From contig NZ_BJYX01000023.1 in NCBI RefSeq assembly GCF_007991735.1, positions 1 through 52,070 on the forward strand: a stretch of 52,070 nucleotides of DNA. Reading direction: 5' to 3'. The notes under the pieces were generated by a model. That model saw only the letters and a list, made by a program, of their open reading frames with translations. It did not search any database and was not told the origin of the DNA. The translations under genes were made by a program, and so were the position numbers. Source of the stretch: Terrabacter aerolatus (GTDB lineage Bacteria > Actinomycetota > Actinomycetes > Actinomycetales > Dermatophilaceae). This document shows, piece by piece, positions 40,425 through 49,249 of this stretch; within the stretch, counting starts at the first letter, position 1; the number at the start of each line of letters is the position of its first letter.

Positions 40425-42037
40425 GCGAGGAGGTGCGCTGGGTGCTGCGCAACGCGCGGCTGCACGCGACCGACCCCACCCTGCGCTCCGCAGCCGGTTT
40501 CGCCGACGGGGCCGGGCGGGCCGACCCGGTCCACCGCGCCCAGGTCGGACGATGGGAGAACGGTGACGTCGAGGTGACCCGGGTGCTCGTGCGCCGCTAC
40601 GAGACGGTCCTCGACCTGCCCGAGGGGCAGCTGCTCAGCGCCATCGACTTCTTCGCGCGCTCCCGCAACCCGATCCGCTCGGCCGCGACCCTGCCGCCGC
40701 GCACCGAGCCCGACGTCGACACGACGTTGGCCCTCCTCGAGCGCGCCCTCGGCGACGACCGGATGACGGGGCTCGACTGGGACCGCCTCTCGGGCGACCT
40801 CGGCCGGATGCCGCACGCGATGGTCCGCGCGTCGGACTGGGAGCACGTCTTCGGACGCCTGCTCCGAGAGCTCAGCCTCTCGCTCGACCTCGACTACGCC
40901 CAGCGGGCGGAGGCCCTCGCACGCCTCGCCGGGCACCCGCGGAGCGGCGCCGTCGTGGCCGGGCTGGCGGCCGAGGTCGTCGGCCGGCCCGACGCGCAGT
41001 TCTACAACGACACGCTGAGCCTGCTGCAGTTCACCCGCGACCCGCAGGCCCTCTCGATCCTCCTCGGCCAGCTGCGGGCGCCGACCAACGCGAGCTCGCT
41101 ACGGGCCTGCCTCATCGTCCTGACGACCCTCGTGCGCGGGACCCGCCTCGACCCGGAGACCAGGCTCGAGGCGGTCCGGCTCGCGGTGCGGCACCTGCGC
41201 GACCCCGACCAGCCCTACCTCGTGCACCGCGGCGCCGCCAACCTCGTGCGCACCCTCGGACCGGCCGGCAGCCAGCGCGTCGCAGCCGTCCTCACGGCGG
41301 AGGACCGCCGGGCCGTCGCCTCGATCATCCGCGACGGGCGAGCCATCACCTCGCAGGCGATCCGCGAGGCACGACAGCGGATCCGGTCGATGCTCGAGAC
41401 CGGCGAGGGACGGGCCGCCGCCGGGGAACCCGTCCTCGGCGACCTGCTGCAGACCGCGCTCGGAGAGACCAACGAGGAGGACCGCTCCAACGCCCTCTGC
41501 ATCCTCATGCTCTCGCCGCAGAGCACGGTCATCGGCCGGGTGCACGCCGCGGTGTTCGCCGATGCCATGGCGAGAGGCGACCACGTGGCCGCGCACGAGA
41601 GCGCCACCGTGCTGACGTGGATGGGGCAGCCGGAGGACCTCGACCTCGTCGAGCGGGTCGCCCTCTCGTCGGCCACCCCGCCCGCCGTCGCGATGGAGGC
41701 CGGCTACGTCGTCGGCAACACGCTCGAGGCTCCGGGACGGCGGCGCGACGACCGGGAGGCGGCCTTCGCCCGGCGCGTCGCCGAGGTCGCCGTCGGCGGG
41801 AACGGCGACGCGCCGGCCGAGCCGTACGCCGAGCTGCTGCGCGGCCTCGTCTACGTGCTCGGCATGCGGGGGCGGCGCGACCTGCTCACCGCCCTCCTCG
41901 ACAGGCTGCCCTCACCGGGGACCGACCCGCACGCCATGCCGGAGATCGCTCGCGGCGTGCTCGGGTGGTGGCTCGCCGTCCCGGAGCACCTGCGCCCCGG
42001 AGCACCTGCGCCCGGCACGTCGAGCCGGGGTCGCTAG
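40418..42037 (+). CDS. HTH-domain protein with long helical-repeat C-terminus
   Basis: 539 aa. Residues ~1-75 look like an XRE-type helix-turn-helix (VRWVLRNARL, AQVGRWENGDVEVTRVLVRR with the W-E-x-G typical of XRE helix 3-4, LPEGQLLSAIDFFAR). Residues ~100-530 are alpha-helical repeats with HEAT/ARM-like periodicity (LARLAGHPRSGAVVAGLAAE, LRACLIVLTTLVRGTRLDPE, HRGAANLVRTLGPAGSQRVA). GTG 40418 with GGGAG upstream. Possibly a regulator with a protein- or ligand-binding solenoid; no known regulator is matched. Two equally spaced inverted repeats upstream could be its operators. Confidence 0.55.
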   Translation: MLSEEVRWVLRNARLHATDPTLRSAAGFADGAGRADPVHRAQVGRWENGDVEVTRVLVRRYETVLDLPEGQLLSAIDFFARSRNPIRSAATLPPRTEPDVDTTLALLERALGDDRMTGLDWDRLSGDLGRMPHAMVRASDWEHVFGRLLRELSLSLDLDYAQRAEALARLAGHPRSGAVVAGLAAEVVGRPDAQFYNDTLSLLQFTRDPQALSILLGQLRAPTNASSLRACLIVLTTLVRGTRLDPETRLEAVRLAVRHLRDPDQPYLVHRGAANLVRTLGPAGSQRVAAVLTAEDRRAVASIIRDGRAITSQAIREARQRIRSMLETGEGRAAAGEPVLGDLLQTALGETNEEDRSNALCILMLSPQSTVIGRVHAAVFADAMARGDHVAAHESATVLTWMGQPEDLDLVERVALSSATPPAVAMEAGYVVGNTLEAPGRRRDDREAAFARRVAEVAVGGNGDAPAEPYAELLRGLVYVLGMRGRRDLLTALLDRLPSPGTDPHAMPEIARGVLGWWLAVPEHLRPGAPAPGTSSRGR

Positions 42038-42040
42038 GTT
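42035..42040 (+). promoter_or_regulatory. candidate -10 box (TAGGTT) of a leaderless promoter
   Basis: TAGGTT is followed by GGGGGC (6 nt) and the GTG at 42047; it overlaps the stop codon of the upstream gene. Confidence 0.45.
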
Positions 42041-42046
42041 GGGGGC

Positions 42047-42847
42047 GTGCAGACGGACGAGGTGCTGAGCCTCCTGAAGGACGTGGCCGAGCAGGTCATC
42101 AACCCCCGGTTCCGGGCGCTCGCCGACGGCGAGATCCACGAGAAGCGGCCCGGTGACCTCGTCACCGACGCCGACCGGGAGGCCGAGGTGCTCATCACCG
42201 CGGCGCTCAACGAGGCCTACCCCGACGCCGTCGTGCTCGGGGAGGAGACGTTCGCCGGCGACCCGGCGCTCATGGACCGCTACGCCGCAGCCGAGCACGC
42301 CTTCACCGTCGACCCCGTCGACGGCACGAAGAACTTCGTGCACGGCTCCAAGGACCACGCCGTCATGGTGAGCGAGACCGTCGCCGGTGAGGCGGTGCGC
42401 GCCTGGATCTGGCAGCCGCAGCACGAGGTCGGCTACGTCGCGGAACACGGCTCCGGCACGTGGCGCCACGACGCCGACGGCACGCAGCGCCTGACGGTCC
42501 CCGAGCGCGGCGACGCGCAGCTGCGGGGCCGCACGTCGCGGCGCGCGTGGATCGGGCAGTCGCTCGCCGGTCTCGAGCCGATGACCCTGACCTGGGTGTC
42601 GTGCGGCATCGACTACCCCAAGCTCGTCGAGGGCGAGGCCGACTACATCCTCTACGCGGGCGCCGCCCCCTGGGACCACGTGCCGGGCTCGCTCCTGCTC
42701 GCCGAGGCCGGCGGCCGCCTCGGCACGACCGAGGGCGTCACGTACTCCCCGCGCGACATCGCGCCCCCCGGCCTCGTCGCCGCCGGCAGCCCCACGGCAT
42801 ACGACCACGTATGCCGTGCGCTCGCCTCGAGCGCCCACCTGCCCTGA
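42047..42847 (+). CDS. inositol monophosphatase-family phosphatase
   Basis: 266 aa. Metal-binding motifs LVTDADREAE, GEET (E66/E67), DPVDGTKNF (D89/D92) and the C-terminal GAAPWDHVPGSLLLAEAGG are intact, so an active Mg-dependent phosphatase is expected. Substrate could be inositol phosphate, histidinol phosphate, fructose-1,6-bisphosphate or PAP; no neighbour decides. The last codons contain an inverted octamer pair (42795-42818). Confidence 0.9.
   Translation: MQTDEVLSLLKDVAEQVINPRFRALADGEIHEKRPGDLVTDADREAEVLITAALNEAYPDAVVLGEETFAGDPALMDRYAAAEHAFTVDPVDGTKNFVHGSKDHAVMVSETVAGEAVRAWIWQPQHEVGYVAEHGSGTWRHDADGTQRLTVPERGDAQLRGRTSRRAWIGQSLAGLEPMTLTWVSCGIDYPKLVEGEADYILYAGAAPWDHVPGSLLLAEAGGRLGTTEGVTYSPRDIAPPGLVAAGSPTAYDHVCRALASSAHLP
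42795..42818. other. hairpin of two inverted octamers inside a gene end
   Basis: ACGGCATACG (42795-42804) and CGTATGCCGT (42809-42818) form a perfect 10-bp stem with a 4-nt loop in the final codons (TAYDHVCRAL) of the phosphatase gene. The right arm is read as GTA-TGC-CGT, unusual codons here. It sits 30 bp before the stop, where a terminator or pausing structure would act. Confidence 0.65.
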
Positions 42848-42854
42848 CGCGGCC

Positions 42855-44045
42855 GTGACCACCCAGCCGGCCGCGGGCGGCTCGACGGCGCACGCGGTGC
42901 TGGCCGGTGTCGTGTGCGGCCTCGTCGGCTTCACCAGCTCGTTCGCCGTCGTCCTCACCGGCCTGCGGGCGGTGGGGGCGAGCCCGGACCAGGCGGCGTC
43001 GGGCCTGCTCGTGCTGTGCGTGACGATGGGCCTCGGCTGCGTGCTGTTCTCGTGGCGGCTGCGGATGCCGATCACCATGGCCTGGTCGACACCGGGGGCG
43101 GCGCTGCTGGCGGCGGCGACGGTGCCGGCCGGCGGGTTCGCCGCTGCGGTGGGCGCGTTCGTCGTCTGCGGGCTGCTGCTCGCCCTGTGCGGTCTCGTGC
43201 GTCCGCTCGAGCGGCTCGTCGAGCGCATCCCGGCGCCGCTCGCCAGCGCCATGCTCGCCGGCGTGCTGCTGACGCTGTGCATCGCACCGTTCCGGGCGGT
43301 CGTCGCGTCACCGGCGGCGATCGCGCCGGTCATGGTGACGTGGCTCGTCCTCGTCGCGGTCGCGCGCCGGTGGGCGGTGCTCGGCGCCCTGGGCGCGGCG
43401 CTCGTCGTCATGGCCGTGCAGGGCGTCTTCGGGCGGCTCGACCTGCGTGCAGCCGCCCCGTCACTCGTGCTCGTGACGCCGTCGTGGGACGTCACGACCC
43501 TCGTGGCGGTCGCCGTCCCGCTCTTCGTCGTGACGATGACGAGCCAGAACATCCCGGGCATGGCGGTGCTCGCGTCGTTCGGCTACCGCCCCGGGATCAA
43601 GGCGCCGCTGCTCTACACCGGCGGCGCGACGGCCGTGGGCGCCCTCGGCGGCGCCCACGCGATCAACCTCGCCGCCATCTCCGCGGCGCTCGCGGCGGGT
43701 CCCGAGGCCCACCCGGACCGCAACCGTCGCTGGGTCGCCGGCGTCGCGTGCGGGTGCACCTACCTCGCGTTCGGGCCGCTCGCCGGGATCGTCACGGCCG
43801 CAGCGCGGTCCGCGCCGGCCGGGCTCATCGAGACGATCGCCGGCCTGGCCCTGCTCGGGACGTTCGCCGGAGCGGCCGCGAGCGCTCTCGGCGATGCCGC
43901 GTCGCGGGAGGCCGGTGCCGTGACCCTCGTGGTCGCAGCGTCCGGCATCACCGTCGCCGGCATCGGTGCGGCGTTCTGGGGCCTCGTCGCCGGCGTCCTC
44001 GTGCTCCTCGCGCTCCGCCTCCACCACCACCGCGACCGACCCTGA
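42855..44045 (+). CDS. BenE-family benzoate/H+ symporter-like transporter
   Basis: 396 aa, about twelve membrane helices. VLTGLRAVGASPDQAASGLL, MPITMAWSTPGAALL, VPLFVVTMTSQNIPGMAVLA and GALGGAHAINLAAISAALAA correspond to conserved BenE elements. Probable proton-coupled uptake of an aromatic carboxylate; no benzoate-degradation genes are nearby. GTG start 8 nt after the phosphatase stop, so co-transcription is likely. Confidence 0.88.
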   Translation: MTTQPAAGGSTAHAVLAGVVCGLVGFTSSFAVVLTGLRAVGASPDQAASGLLVLCVTMGLGCVLFSWRLRMPITMAWSTPGAALLAAATVPAGGFAAAVGAFVVCGLLLALCGLVRPLERLVERIPAPLASAMLAGVLLTLCIAPFRAVVASPAAIAPVMVTWLVLVAVARRWAVLGALGAALVVMAVQGVFGRLDLRAAAPSLVLVTPSWDVTTLVAVAVPLFVVTMTSQNIPGMAVLASFGYRPGIKAPLLYTGGATAVGALGGAHAINLAAISAALAAGPEAHPDRNRRWVAGVACGCTYLAFGPLAGIVTAAARSAPAGLIETIAGLALLGTFAGAAASALGDAASREAGAVTLVVAASGITVAGIGAAFWGLVAGVLVLLALRLHHHRDRP

Positions 44046-44080
44046 CCCTCCCCGGTCGAGTGGGCACGTCGACACGGGGG

Positions 44081-44713
44081 CTACTCCTCCGACGCTGCCG
44101 CGGACGCCTTCTTGGACCGGGCGGCACGGGCCGGGGCCGTCTTGGCGGCCTTCCTGGCCTGGGCCGCCGCCTTCTTGGCCGTGGGTGACGCCTTGCTCGT
44201 CTTCTTCGCCGCGACGTAGCCCTTCGGGTCCTTGTCCTTGGGGGTGATCCCCTCGGCCCAGCGCACCGCCTCGTAGCGCAGGAACTGGAGCGCGATCTCG
44301 TGGCGCAGCTCGAGGCTGGAGCGCTGCCGGAAGTCGGCGAGGTCCTGACGCTCCTCCTCGCCCATGTGGTCGCTGTTGTGGACGTTGGCGTCGGTGACGG
44401 CCGTCCACCACGCGTCGGACCCGGTGCGGCAGCGCCCGACCTTGCGCACCGAGGCACGGATCTCGTTGTGGTCCTTGACGGCGTCCTCGACCTCCTCGCC
44501 GGCCGACTCGGCGTCGGCGCCACCCGTGCCGATGCGCAACAGCTCCGGGTAGAAGTAGAGCTCCTCGGCCTCGGCGTGCGTCTCGAGGAGGATCTCGAGC
44601 CGCTTCCAGATCGCGGCGAGGCCCTCGTGGTCGTCACGCGGCCACTCCTCGAGCATGGCGAACATCCGTCGCTGCTCGTCGTGCTGGCGGAGGATGACGT
44701 CGGTGATGTCCAC
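44081..44713 (-). CDS. hemerythrin HHE-domain protein with Lys/Ala-rich tail
   Basis: 210 aa. Residues 1-150 are a hemerythrin-like four-helix bundle: VILRQHDEQRRMFAML, LLETHAEAEELYFYPEL, AVKDHNEIRASV and RHEIALQFL supply the His/Glu ligands for a di-iron centre (O2, NO or redox sensing in the family). Residues ~165-210 are a histone-H1-like tail (KKTSKASPTAKKAAAQARKA, APARAARSKKA) absent from ordinary HHE proteins. GTG 44713 with GAAAGG upstream. Convergent with the BenE-like gene. Confidence 0.8.
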   Translation of the reverse strand: MDITDVILRQHDEQRRMFAMLEEWPRDDHEGLAAIWKRLEILLETHAEAEELYFYPELLRIGTGGADAESAGEEVEDAVKDHNEIRASVRKVGRCRTGSDAWWTAVTDANVHNSDHMGEEERQDLADFRQRSSLELRHEIALQFLRYEAVRWAEGITPKDKDPKGYVAAKKTSKASPTAKKAAAQARKAAKTAPARAARSKKASAAASEE

Positions 44714-44868
44714 GGTGGGCCTTTCTCTCGTCCGGAGGCTTCCGGATCCACTGTGCCGCATCCATACCCGATGCCGTCCGGGCTTGGCCGTTTCGCGTAT
44801 CACCGGGCCGCTCCGGTGCCACCGTGGGTGGGAGAGTTCACCGGCGCACGGATGGGTGGTGGGTCCGC

Positions 44869-46290
44869 ATGACGAGCAACGACCTGGTCGTGGTGCTTCC
44901 CGGGATCACCGGCAGCACCCTCGGGGTCCGCGGTGACGACGGCTCACCGGCGAGCGAGCACCTCATCTGGGCCCCGAGCGGCGGGGCCGTCTGGAAGCTG
45001 CTGACCGGCGGCCAGTCCATCCTCGACAAGGCGCTGCCCGAGGGCATCGGCGACGGTCACCCCGACGACGGTGTCGAGCCGGTCGGGCTCATGCCCGACG
45101 TCCACGTCCTGCCGGGCATCTGGACGCCGGTGCGCGGCTACGACGTGCTCATCGGCGCCCTGGAGCAGCAGGGCTACCAGCAGGGCGGCGCCGACCGGCC
45201 GGCGAGCCTCATCGCCTTCGCCTACGACTGGCGGCTGTCGAACCGCTACAACGGGGAACGGCTGGGGACCGTCGTCGAGCCGGCGCTGGAGCAGCTGCGT
45301 GCCCGGGGCGGTGCGTACGCCGACGCCAAGGTCGTCTTCGTCTGCCACTCCATGGGCGGCCTCGTCGCCCGCTGGTACATCGAGAAGTGCGGCGGCGCCG
45401 AGGTGACCCGCAAGCTCATCACCCTGGGCACCCCCTGGCGCGGTGCGACCGACGCGCTGGAACAGCTCGTCAACGGGGTCAAGAAGGGGATCGGCCCGTT
45501 GTCGGTCGACCTCACCGACTTCTCGCGCAGCATGCCCTCGCTCTTCCAGCTGCTCCCCGAGTTCGCGTGCATCAGCAACGCCGGCGACTGGGCCAAGACG
45601 ACGGAGGTGCCGGTGCCCAACGTCAGCACCGCGATGGTCGCCGACGCGATGGCCTTCCACACGGACCTCCAGGCGGCCGAGGCGGCCCGACCGGAGAGCC
45701 ACACGATGACGCACATGGTGGTCGGCATCCGGCAGCCGAGCCAGACCACGGTGACCTTCCAGGACGGCCGGGCGATCACGTCGACGACCTTCGGCTCCGA
45801 CGACGACTACGGGGACGGCACGGTGCCGCTCACGGGGGCGGTCGGGCTGGGCGAGGCGCTCGACACCAATCTCGCCGTCCGGGTCCCCGAGCAGCACACG
45901 AACCTCCAGTGCAACCAGTTCGTCCTCGACCAGGTGCAGGAGATCCTCTCCGCCCAGCCGGTGCGGCGACGCGAGATCACCGACACGAGCCTGCGTGCGA
46001 CCGTGCCCGACCTCGTCACGGACGGCCGGCCGCTCGAGGTGGCGTTCGACCTCGAGTCCGACGTGCCCGGCGCCGACCCGCCCCACAAGGCGGTGACCGT
46101 CACGGTGCGCACCGCCCGGGGAAAGGTGCTCGCCGCGGCTGAGCCGACCCTGAGGGCCGGTCACGGCCGCGCGAGCTTCGCCGACCTCCCGGCCGGGACG
46201 CACACGGTCACCATCGGTGGCAGCGGCCCCGACTCGACCGTCCGCCCGGTCACCTCGACGACCCTCGTCTGGCCCGAACCGACGCGCTGA
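44869..46290 (+). CDS. LCAT/PDAT-family lipase or acyltransferase with C-terminal Ig-like domain
   Basis: 473 aa. VVVLPGITGSTLGV opening, PVRGYDVLIGAL, FAYDWRLSNR and the nucleophile motif VCHSMGGLVARWY (S161) match lecithin:cholesterol acyltransferase-like enzymes; Asp in DYGDGTVPLTGA, His in PEQHTNLQ. The elbow has Cys where most have Gly. No signal peptide, so action is cytoplasmic unless exported otherwise. Residues ~375-470 form a beta domain (RATVPDLVTDGRPLEVAFDL). Could esterify or deacylate lipids; which is not decidable. Confidence 0.8.
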   Translation: MTSNDLVVVLPGITGSTLGVRGDDGSPASEHLIWAPSGGAVWKLLTGGQSILDKALPEGIGDGHPDDGVEPVGLMPDVHVLPGIWTPVRGYDVLIGALEQQGYQQGGADRPASLIAFAYDWRLSNRYNGERLGTVVEPALEQLRARGGAYADAKVVFVCHSMGGLVARWYIEKCGGAEVTRKLITLGTPWRGATDALEQLVNGVKKGIGPLSVDLTDFSRSMPSLFQLLPEFACISNAGDWAKTTEVPVPNVSTAMVADAMAFHTDLQAAEAARPESHTMTHMVVGIRQPSQTTVTFQDGRAITSTTFGSDDDYGDGTVPLTGAVGLGEALDTNLAVRVPEQHTNLQCNQFVLDQVQEILSAQPVRRREITDTSLRATVPDLVTDGRPLEVAFDLESDVPGADPPHKAVTVTVRTARGKVLAAAEPTLRAGHGRASFADLPAGTHTVTIGGSGPDSTVRPVTSTTLVWPEPTR

Positions 46291-46302
46291 CCCGCCGACG
46301 TC

Positions 46303-46336
46303 ACCCGACGCCCGACGCCCGACGCCCCCGACGACA
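46303..46336 (+). repeat. short CCGACGC tandem repeat between convergent genes
   Basis: ACCCGACGCCCGACGCCCGA continues as CGCCCCCGACG: three 7-bp units in the 58-bp gap between the genes ending at 46290 and 46349. No hairpin seen. Confidence 0.5.
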
Positions 46337-46348
46337 CCCCGGACCGGC

Positions 46349-47131
46349 TCAGCCGAGCACGATCCCGAAGTGCTCGACCAGGGCGGCCAGCACGGCGTCC
46401 TCGTCGGGCAGCGCGGACTCGTGCCGTCGTCCGTGCGTCGTCGTGATGAGCCGCTCGCCGCTCAGGGTGACCCGCCCGGTGGGCGTGAGGCGGGAGGCCA
46501 CCCGGGAGCGCGTGAAGTGGCTGTCGGGCGAGGTCTGCTGCCACACGTTGCGCTCCTCGAAGTCCGACAGCGGGTGCGGTGCGGGGTCGAAGACGTACTG
46601 CGTGCGCCACTCGCTCCCGGGCCGGCGCTCGCGGTAGTGCCAGTCGCCGTCCGCGCGCACGAGACCGACGTCCTTGCCCGGCTCGGCGCGCCGCTCGCCG
46701 TCGCGCAGGACGAGCGGCTCGATGAACGCGTCGCCGAAACCGACGTCGGCGAGCACCGGGACGTCGAGGCCCCCTCCGGTCACGATGAGCGCGAGGTGGT
46801 CGAAGTCGTCGGTGAGCCCGCCGTCAGCCGTCGCGACGCGCGCGGAGACGAGGTCCACGGCATACCCCAGGCTGCGCAGCAGCAGCGCGAAGAGGCCGTT
46901 CAGCTCGTAGCAGTAGCCGCCCCGGCGCGCGCCGACCACCTTGTCGAGCAAGGCATCCCGGTCGAGATGGATCGGTCGGCCGAGCGGGATGTCGAGGTTC
47001 TCGAAGGGCACGGCCAGCAGGTGTGCCCGGTGCAGCGAGGCGAGGGCGGCTGCGGTCGGTGCCTCGGGCGCGGCAGCGCCGACCCGGGCGAGGTAGTCGG
47101 CCGTCTCGTCGGCCGTGAGTGGTGCGGTCAC
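46349..47131 (-). CDS. nat: arylamine N-acetyltransferase
   Basis: 260 aa, normal size. Catalytic triad visible: Cys74 in ARRGGYCYELNGLF, His112 in DDFDHLALIV, Asp129 in LADVGFGDAF; VPFENLDIPLGRPI precedes it. Transfers acetyl from acetyl-CoA to arylamines, arylhydrazines or similar. GTG 47131 is used; a GTG at 47158 would add nine residues. Confidence 0.92.
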   Translation of the reverse strand: MTAPLTADETADYLARVGAAAPEAPTAAALASLHRAHLLAVPFENLDIPLGRPIHLDRDALLDKVVGARRGGYCYELNGLFALLLRSLGYAVDLVSARVATADGGLTDDFDHLALIVTGGGLDVPVLADVGFGDAFIEPLVLRDGERRAEPGKDVGLVRADGDWHYRERRPGSEWRTQYVFDPAPHPLSDFEERNVWQQTSPDSHFTRSRVASRLTPTGRVTLSGERLITTTHGRRHESALPDEDAVLAALVEHFGIVLG

Positions 47132-47164
47132 CGGACCATGCTCGGACCTCGAGCCCACTGGAGG

Positions 47165-48193
47165 TCAAGCGGGCGCGGGGAGGGGGAGGGCGACGCCGAC
47201 CATCGTCACGCCGCGCCCGTCGCTCTCGTATGCCGTGCGCTCGAGCAGGTGCCCGGCCGCGGCCCGCAGGGCGGCCGGGTCGAGACCGGGGGTCTCGAGC
47301 GGTCCGCGCTCGAGCACCTGGGCGCCGTCGTCGTAGCGCACGAGGACCTCGAGCCGGCTCGGGAGGCGAGGCGGGTCGTCGAGCCCGAGCACGCGGGTCA
47401 CGGCCCGCTCGACGCAGTCGTCGAGCACCGCGACGACCTTGGACCGGGTGCGGGTGGCGGCGAAGGACCGGCTCGCGCTCACCGAACGGCGCGGCCCCGG
47501 CAGGCGCACCGTCGCATCGTCGGTGCCGCGCGCGATGGACACGAGACGCCGGGCCATCGCCGTCGTGACGATGCGCTTGAGGTCGTCCTCGTCGAGGCCG
47601 TGGAGGTCCGAGACGACGAAGAGGCCTGCGGCGTGGAGCTTCTCGTACGTCGTGGGCCCGATGCCCCAGAGCTCGTCGAGGCGCAGGCGGGGGCGCACGC
47701 GCTCCTCGAGCCCCGCGTCGACGACGACGATCCCGTCGGGCTTGGCGCGGCGGCTCGCCAGCTTGGCCATGAGCTTGGTGCGTCCGACGCCGACGGAGAC
47801 CGGGAGACCGACCTCGTCACGGGCCGCCGCGCGCAGGGCGACGGCGAGGCCGTGCGGGTCGCCCCGGTCGCGACCGGTCACGTCGAGGAAGGCCTCCTCC
47901 ATCGAGCCGGGCTCCACGAGGGGCGTGAAACGGCGGAAGATCTCGAACAGCCGCACCGACGCCTCCTCGTGGACCTCCGGGCGGTAGCCGGTCACGAGCA
48001 CGTCGGGCCAGCGGCGCCGGACCTGGCGCAGCGGCATACCGGCGTGGATGCCGAGAGCCCGTGCCTCGTAGGACGGGCAGGCGACGACCTCGTGGGCCAC
48101 GACGATCGCCCGCCCGCGCAACGACGGGTCGTCGCGCTGCTCGACCGAGGCGAGGAACGCGTCGGCGTCGGCGTGCAGGAGGACCACGGCCAC
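47165..48193 (-). CDS. dinB: Y-family DNA polymerase (DinB/Pol IV-like)
   Basis: 342 aa. HADADAFLASVEQRDDPSLR (catalytic Asp near residue 9), CPSYEARALGIHAGMPL, SVGVGRTKLMAKLASRRAKP, DELWGIGPTTYEKLHAAGL and a little-finger domain are all Y-family. The second catalytic block reads EPGSMEEAFLDVTG, with Glu at the position that is Asp in the usual S-x-D-E motif. No QLSLF-type clamp-binding tail at the C-terminus. Translesion synthesis is the expected role; the active-site change may alter activity. GTG start. Confidence 0.88.
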   Translation of the reverse strand: MAVVLLHADADAFLASVEQRDDPSLRGRAIVVAHEVVACPSYEARALGIHAGMPLRQVRRRWPDVLVTGYRPEVHEEASVRLFEIFRRFTPLVEPGSMEEAFLDVTGRDRGDPHGLAVALRAAARDEVGLPVSVGVGRTKLMAKLASRRAKPDGIVVVDAGLEERVRPRLRLDELWGIGPTTYEKLHAAGLFVVSDLHGLDEDDLKRIVTTAMARRLVSIARGTDDATVRLPGPRRSVSASRSFAATRTRSKVVAVLDDCVERAVTRVLGLDDPPRLPSRLEVLVRYDDGAQVLERGPLETPGLDPAALRAAAGHLLERTAYESDGRGVTMVGVALPLPAPA

Positions 48194-48240
48194 AGTCTCC
48201 GCCCGCCCACCGACAGCCTCACGGAGGAAGCAGTGGCGAC

Positions 48241-49242
48241 TCAGTAGCCGGCGTGGTCGAGGGCCTCGGTCGTCAGGAGTCGGCCGAGCTCGATCATCTC
48301 GGCGGCCCGGTGGAAGTCGAGGGTGCGCACGGCGTTCGACGGCACCGTGACGAGCACGTCGGGCGGGTTGCTCGCCATCCGGTAGCGCGAGATGAGCGCC
48401 GACATCGTGTCGAACGACATGTTGAGCAGGTCGACGAGCCCGACGTCGGCGTGACGCGTCACGAGGGCCTCGGTCGGGGTGTGCGGGACCTCGTCGACCG
48501 CGGCCGGCGGCAGGGTCGCGTCCGAGTCCACGTCACGCGCGTGACCGGCGAAGCGGCTCGTGATCGCCCGCACCCGCTCGGAGTCGAGCACCTCGGTCGC
48601 GCTGCGGCGCAGCCGGCTCGTCCACTCCTCGCGCGGGCGCGGCTCGGAGGACTCCTTGACCGGCGTCGTCGGTCCGCCGGTCGCACGCATGCCGGAGAGC
48701 GACACCGCGATCGTCAGGTCGGCGGACGACGCGGCCGTCGGCTCGATCGGGATCGGGTTGATGAGGCCGCCGTCGACGAGGACCCGCCCGTTGATGACGG
48801 CCGGGGTGATGACGCCGGGGATCGCGATCGAGGCCCGGATCGCGTGCTCGACCGGGCCGCGCTGGAACCACACCTCGCGACGCGCGTTGATGTCGGTCGC
48901 GACCGCCGTGTAGGGGATCGGCAGGTCCTCGATGTTCGCCCCCTCGAGGATCTCGCCGACCTTGCCGATGATGCGCTCGGCGCGGATGGCGCCCCCGGCC
49001 GTGCTCAGGGTGAGGTCGAGCAGGCGCCAGACCTCGCGCTGGGTCAGGCTCCGCGCCCACTCGGTGTAGGCCTCGAGCCTGCCCGCTGCGGCGACCCCTC
49101 CGACGAGTGCGCCCATCGACGTGCCCGCGATCGACACGACCTCGAAGCCCCGCTCGCCGAGCACCTCGAGCGCCCCGATGTGGGCGTACCCGCGGGCCCC
49201 GCCCGAGCCGAGCACGACCGCCGTACGCATCCCGTCTGCCAC
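48241..49242 (-). CDS. patatin-like phospholipase (RssA/NTE family)
   Basis: 333 aa. Oxyanion motif GSGGARGYAHIG, nucleophile elbow GTSMG (S42) and the dyad Asp in VDGG (D157) are intact; AIRASIAIPGVITPAVI precedes the dyad. Likely lipid acyl hydrolase. Residues ~190-330 are a helical extension with disordered GGPTTPVKESSEPRPREE. The GTG at 49242 is supported by TATCGT 7 nt upstream; ATG 49230 is an alternative. Confidence 0.88.
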   Translation of the reverse strand: MADGMRTAVVLGSGGARGYAHIGALEVLGERGFEVVSIAGTSMGALVGGVAAAGRLEAYTEWARSLTQREVWRLLDLTLSTAGGAIRAERIIGKVGEILEGANIEDLPIPYTAVATDINARREVWFQRGPVEHAIRASIAIPGVITPAVINGRVLVDGGLINPIPIEPTAASSADLTIAVSLSGMRATGGPTTPVKESSEPRPREEWTSRLRRSATEVLDSERVRAITSRFAGHARDVDSDATLPPAAVDEVPHTPTEALVTRHADVGLVDLLNMSFDTMSALISRYRMASNPPDVLVTVPSNAVRTLDFHRAAEMIELGRLLTTEALDHAGY

Positions 49243-49249
49243 GCCTTCG

